Below, in pieces: positions 7,962 through 9,971 of a stretch of DNA of 9,971 bases. The notes below the pieces were generated by a model. The model was not told where the DNA came from and made no database searches. It worked only from the letters and a program-made list of their open reading frames with translations. Within the stretch, counting starts at the first letter, position 1. The number at the start of each line of letters is the position of its first letter. Origin of the DNA: JBBSTY01 sp038235385 (GTDB lineage Bacteria > Actinomycetota > Acidimicrobiia > Acidimicrobiales > Acidimicrobilacustridaceae). Where the stretch lies: positions 1 through 9,971 of the forward strand of contig JBBSTY010000147.1 in the NCBI GenBank assembly GCA_038235385.1, read 5' to 3'. The position numbers were made by a program, and so were the translations under genes.

Positions 7962-8525
7962 ATGCAGGCAACGACCGATGCCGTGGACATCACCGACTCG
8001 CCAGGCGACGACGCGCCGCCGGAGGGCGGTTCGGTCTCGGCCACCTACAGCCGCAAGGTCGGCGAGCGCCTGCGGGCCATCCGGCGCCAGAAGCGGTTGT
8101 CGCTCCAGGAGGTCGAGACCGTCTCGGCCCAGGAGTTCAAGGCGTCGGTGCTCGGTGCCTACGAGCGCGGTGAGCGCGCCATCTCGGTGCCCCGCCTCCA
8201 ACGGTTGGCCCGCTTCTACAACGTGCCCGTCGACCAGCTCCTGCCCAACGACGACGGGCCCGTGTTCGCCGCCGACGACGCCGCCCGGTCCGACGCGACG
8301 GTGCGGATCGACCTGCGCAAGCTCGAAGGGATGAGCGGTTCGGAGGCCGACATGTTGAACCGCTACCTCACGATGATCCAGGTGCAGCGCCAGGACTTCA
8401 ACGGCCGCATGCTCACCATCCGGCGCGACGACCTCCGGGCCATCGCCTGCATCCTCGGTGTCGCGGTCGACGGTGCCGGCGACCGTCTCGACGATCTCGG
8501 CCTCAAGGTCGAGGTCAAACGCTGA
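7962..8525 (+). CDS. bldD: BldD-family transcriptional regulator with c-di-GMP-binding signature
   Basis: This 187-residue protein resembles BldD, the Streptomyces repressor of development genes, which dimerises on DNA through tetrameric c-di-GMP. A loose acidic N-terminus (1-30) is followed by an XRE-type helix-turn-helix domain (about 32-95: SRKVGERLRAIRRQKRLSL, then LGAYERGERAISVPRL and YNVPVDQLLP). After a short linker comes a C-terminal domain with RQDFNGRMLTIRRDDLR (143-159). Arg143, Asp145, Arg154 and Asp157 reproduce the RxD-x8-RxxD c-di-GMP motif with exact spacing. It is longer at the N-terminus than Streptomyces BldD (167 residues). ATG at 7962 has GGAG at 7951-7954, 7 bases upstream. 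Sequence upstream in the same frame is open but lies across the candidate operator and promoter, so it is taken as non-coding. hemW follows after 48 bases and may be cotranscribed. Family strong; whether its targets are developmental is unknown. Confidence 0.9.
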   Translation: MQATTDAVDITDSPGDDAPPEGGSVSATYSRKVGERLRAIRRQKRLSLQEVETVSAQEFKASVLGAYERGERAISVPRLQRLARFYNVPVDQLLPNDDGPVFAADDAARSDATVRIDLRKLEGMSGSEADMLNRYLTMIQVQRQDFNGRMLTIRRDDLRAIACILGVAVDGAGDRLDDLGLKVEVKR

Positions 8526-8573
8526 CCGGTCGTCGCTGCGGTTGGCCGATGTCGACCGAACCCGCGAACATCG

Positions 8574-9680
8574 GTGGCCATGACCGTCCAGGATCAGCAG
8601 AACCAGGCGAGTCAACCGCTCGGTGTGTACGTCCACATCCCCTTCTGCGCGTCCAAGTGCGACTACTGCGCCTTCGCCACGTGGACGGACCGGGGGCACC
8701 TGATCGAGGCGTACCTCGACGCGGTGCGCCTCGACATCGAAGCCACGATGGGTCGACCGGGCCACCGGGCGACGTCGGTGTTCGTCGGCGGCGGAACGCC
8801 GTCGCTGGTGCCGGCCGAGCAGCTGGCCAGGGTGTTGCGCGCCATCCCGGTGGCCGACGGTGCGGAGGTGACCATCGAGTGCAACCCCGAGAGCGTCGAC
8901 CGCGCGTCGCTCGACGTCTACCGGCGGGCGGGCGTCAACCGGCTGTCGTTCGGGGTGCAGTCGATGGTGCCCGAGGTGCTGGCGTCGCTCGGCCGCGTCC
9001 ACACGCCGGGCACGGTCGACCAGGTCGTCGCCTGGACGCGGGATGCGGGGATCGAGTCGTTCAACCTGGACATCATCTACGGCGCGGCCGGTGAGTCGCT
9101 CGACGACTGGTCGCGCACGCTCGACGCCGTGCTCGCGCTCGATCCCCCGCACGTGAGTGCCTACGGGCTCACGGTCGAGGCCGGGACGCCGTTGGCGCTC
9201 GATGTGCCCCGTCACCCCGACGACGACGATCAGGCCGACAAGTACCTGCTGGCCACCGAACGCCTGGCGTCGGTCGGCCTCGAGTGGTACGAGATCTCCA
9301 ACTGGGCGCGTCCGGGTCACGAGTGTCGCCACAACGAGCTCTACTGGTCCCAGGGTGACTACCTGGCGTTCGGTTGTGCGGCCCACGGTCACCGTCGAGG
9401 CCGCCGCTACTGGAACCTGCGCACCCCCGATCGCTACATCGACGCCATCGCCTCCCACCGGTCACCGGTGGCCGGGTACGAGACCCTCGATCGCGCCACC
9501 CGGCGGCTCGAGGGTCTCCAGCTGGCGCTGCGCACCCGCCGGGGCGTCCCTGCCTCGGCGCTGCCGCTCGACGATGCCGACCGGCCGCTCGAGCCCTTCG
9601 TCACGGTGCGCGACGGCCGGGCCGAGCTCACCGTCGACGGCCGCCTCCTGGCCAACGAGGTCGCGCTCCGGTTGATCTGA
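8574..9680 (+). CDS. hemW: Heme chaperone HemW (radical SAM, HemN-like)
   Basis: HemW binds heme and a 4Fe-4S cluster and passes heme to target proteins; it was long misannotated as oxygen-independent coproporphyrinogen oxidase. The 368-residue product has HIPFCASKCDYCAF (21-34), with Cys25, Cys29 and Cys32 as CxxxCxxC followed by Phe34, where true HemN has a fourth Cys; this favours HemW. Other signatures are VFVGGGTPSL (69-78), IECNPESVD (101-109), RLSFGVQSM (123-131), NLDIIYG (164-170) and YEISNWARPGHECRHNELYW (239-258). The C-terminus ends in the usual LLANEVALRLI, so the gene is complete. GTG at 8574 and ATG at 8580 are both possible starts differing by two residues; neither has a strong ribosome-binding site. 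It follows the bldD-like gene by 48 bases, whereas it often lies next to lepA or hrcA elsewhere. Confidence 0.94.
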   Translation: MAMTVQDQQNQASQPLGVYVHIPFCASKCDYCAFATWTDRGHLIEAYLDAVRLDIEATMGRPGHRATSVFVGGGTPSLVPAEQLARVLRAIPVADGAEVTIECNPESVDRASLDVYRRAGVNRLSFGVQSMVPEVLASLGRVHTPGTVDQVVAWTRDAGIESFNLDIIYGAAGESLDDWSRTLDAVLALDPPHVSAYGLTVEAGTPLALDVPRHPDDDDQADKYLLATERLASVGLEWYEISNWARPGHECRHNELYWSQGDYLAFGCAAHGHRRGRRYWNLRTPDRYIDAIASHRSPVAGYETLDRATRRLEGLQLALRTRRGVPASALPLDDADRPLEPFVTVRDGRAELTVDGRLLANEVALRLI

Positions 9681-9692
9681 TCTCCTGAGCGC

Positions 9693-9971
9693 TCACGGCG
9701 CCGGGAGCTCGAACACCTGCCCAGGGAGCACCAGGTCGGGGTTGTCCGGCACGACGAGCACCGACCGGTTGAGCTCGATCAGGCGGTGCAGGTAGCGGGC
9801 CACATCGGCGGCGTCGGGGAGGGAGCCGTGCGCCTCGGTGAGGGCCCGTTCGGAGACGCCCCAGAGGTGATCACCCCCGACGATGGTGTGGTGGCGCATC
9901 GGCGAGGGCGGCGCCACGTCGTCGGTGGTGTGGTCGGGCACCGCGACGGATCCCGTGGGTTCGGGAGCCGA
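9693..9971 (-). CDS. LysM-domain protein, C-terminal part (cut by window end)
   Basis: The frame is open to the window edge, so only the last 92 residues are seen. A Pro/Thr/Asp-rich linker (SAPEPTGSVAVPDHTTDDVAPP) is followed by a LysM-like domain: HHTIVGGDHLWGVSERAL, then LIELNRSVLVVPDNPDLVLP and the ending GQVFELPAP. The H-LW-V and NPDLVLPGQ elements are the conserved LysM positions; such domains usually bind peptidoglycan, or serve as C-terminal domains of actinobacterial envelope or regulatory proteins. GTG at 9941 could start a short protein, but the linker continues upstream without a stop, so truncation by the window is more likely. It is convergent with hemW, the two stops being 12 bases apart with no hairpin between them. 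Confidence 0.8.
   Translation of the reverse strand, partial: SAPEPTGSVAVPDHTTDDVAPPSPMRHHTIVGGDHLWGVSERALTEAHGSLPDAADVARYLHRLIELNRSVLVVPDNPDLVLPGQVFELPAP

Noticed and set aside
7422..9458. Long - strand open frame of 678 residues opposite rsmE, the bldD-like gene and hemW
   Set aside because: It is the GC-driven shadow of three well-recognised + strand genes; the translation is Arg/Asp/Gly/Val rich with no family motif.
9686..9695. 10-bp palindrome TGAGCGCTCA between hemW and the LysM gene as a terminator
   Set aside because: Too short and without a loop; half of it is the LysM gene's stop codon context.

Overview
The window is a high-GC stretch (roughly 70% G+C by eye) of a bacterial chromosome. 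It most resembles the phylum Actinomycetota. The evidence is a FolP2-type dihydropteroate synthase paralogue, a BldD-type regulator, a DnaJ2-like chaperone directly behind hrcA, and frequent GTG/TTG starts with overlapping stop/start codons. The exact class cannot be proven from the window; Acidimicrobiia or a relative is my guess.

Layout, left to right. (1) A + strand group of three translationally coupled genes: folP2-like, holA (DNA polymerase III delta) and a small sulfotransferase, joined by ATGA and GTGA overlaps. It ends at two hairpins shared with the convergent gene rpsT (ribosomal protein S20, - strand). (2) A 239-bp divergent region between rpsT and lepA (elongation factor 4). It holds candidate promoters in both directions, an 18-bp perfect palindrome and a 12-bp tandem repeat. 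(3) After lepA, a CIRCE element with a -10-like hexamer in its spacer precedes a probable heat-shock operon of hrcA, dnaJ and rsmE (16S rRNA m3U1498 methyltransferase). (4) A 157-bp gap with a strong 19-bp inverted repeat leads into a BldD-family regulator that keeps the full c-di-GMP-binding signature, followed by hemW (heme chaperone, radical SAM). (5) Convergent to hemW and cut by the window end is the C-terminal part of a LysM-domain protein.

Functionally this is a core housekeeping neighbourhood: replication clamp loader, translation (S20, EF4, RsmE), protein-folding stress response under HrcA/CIRCE control, and heme delivery. Related actinobacterial neighbourhoods often carry holA, rpsT, lepA, hemW, hrcA, dnaJ and rsmE close together. 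Here a sulfotransferase sits between holA and rpsT, and hemW lies beyond rsmE behind the BldD-like gene. I see no phage, transposon, CRISPR array, RNA gene or novel multi-gene defence system. The most interesting signal is the BldD-like regulator with its likely autoregulatory operator.
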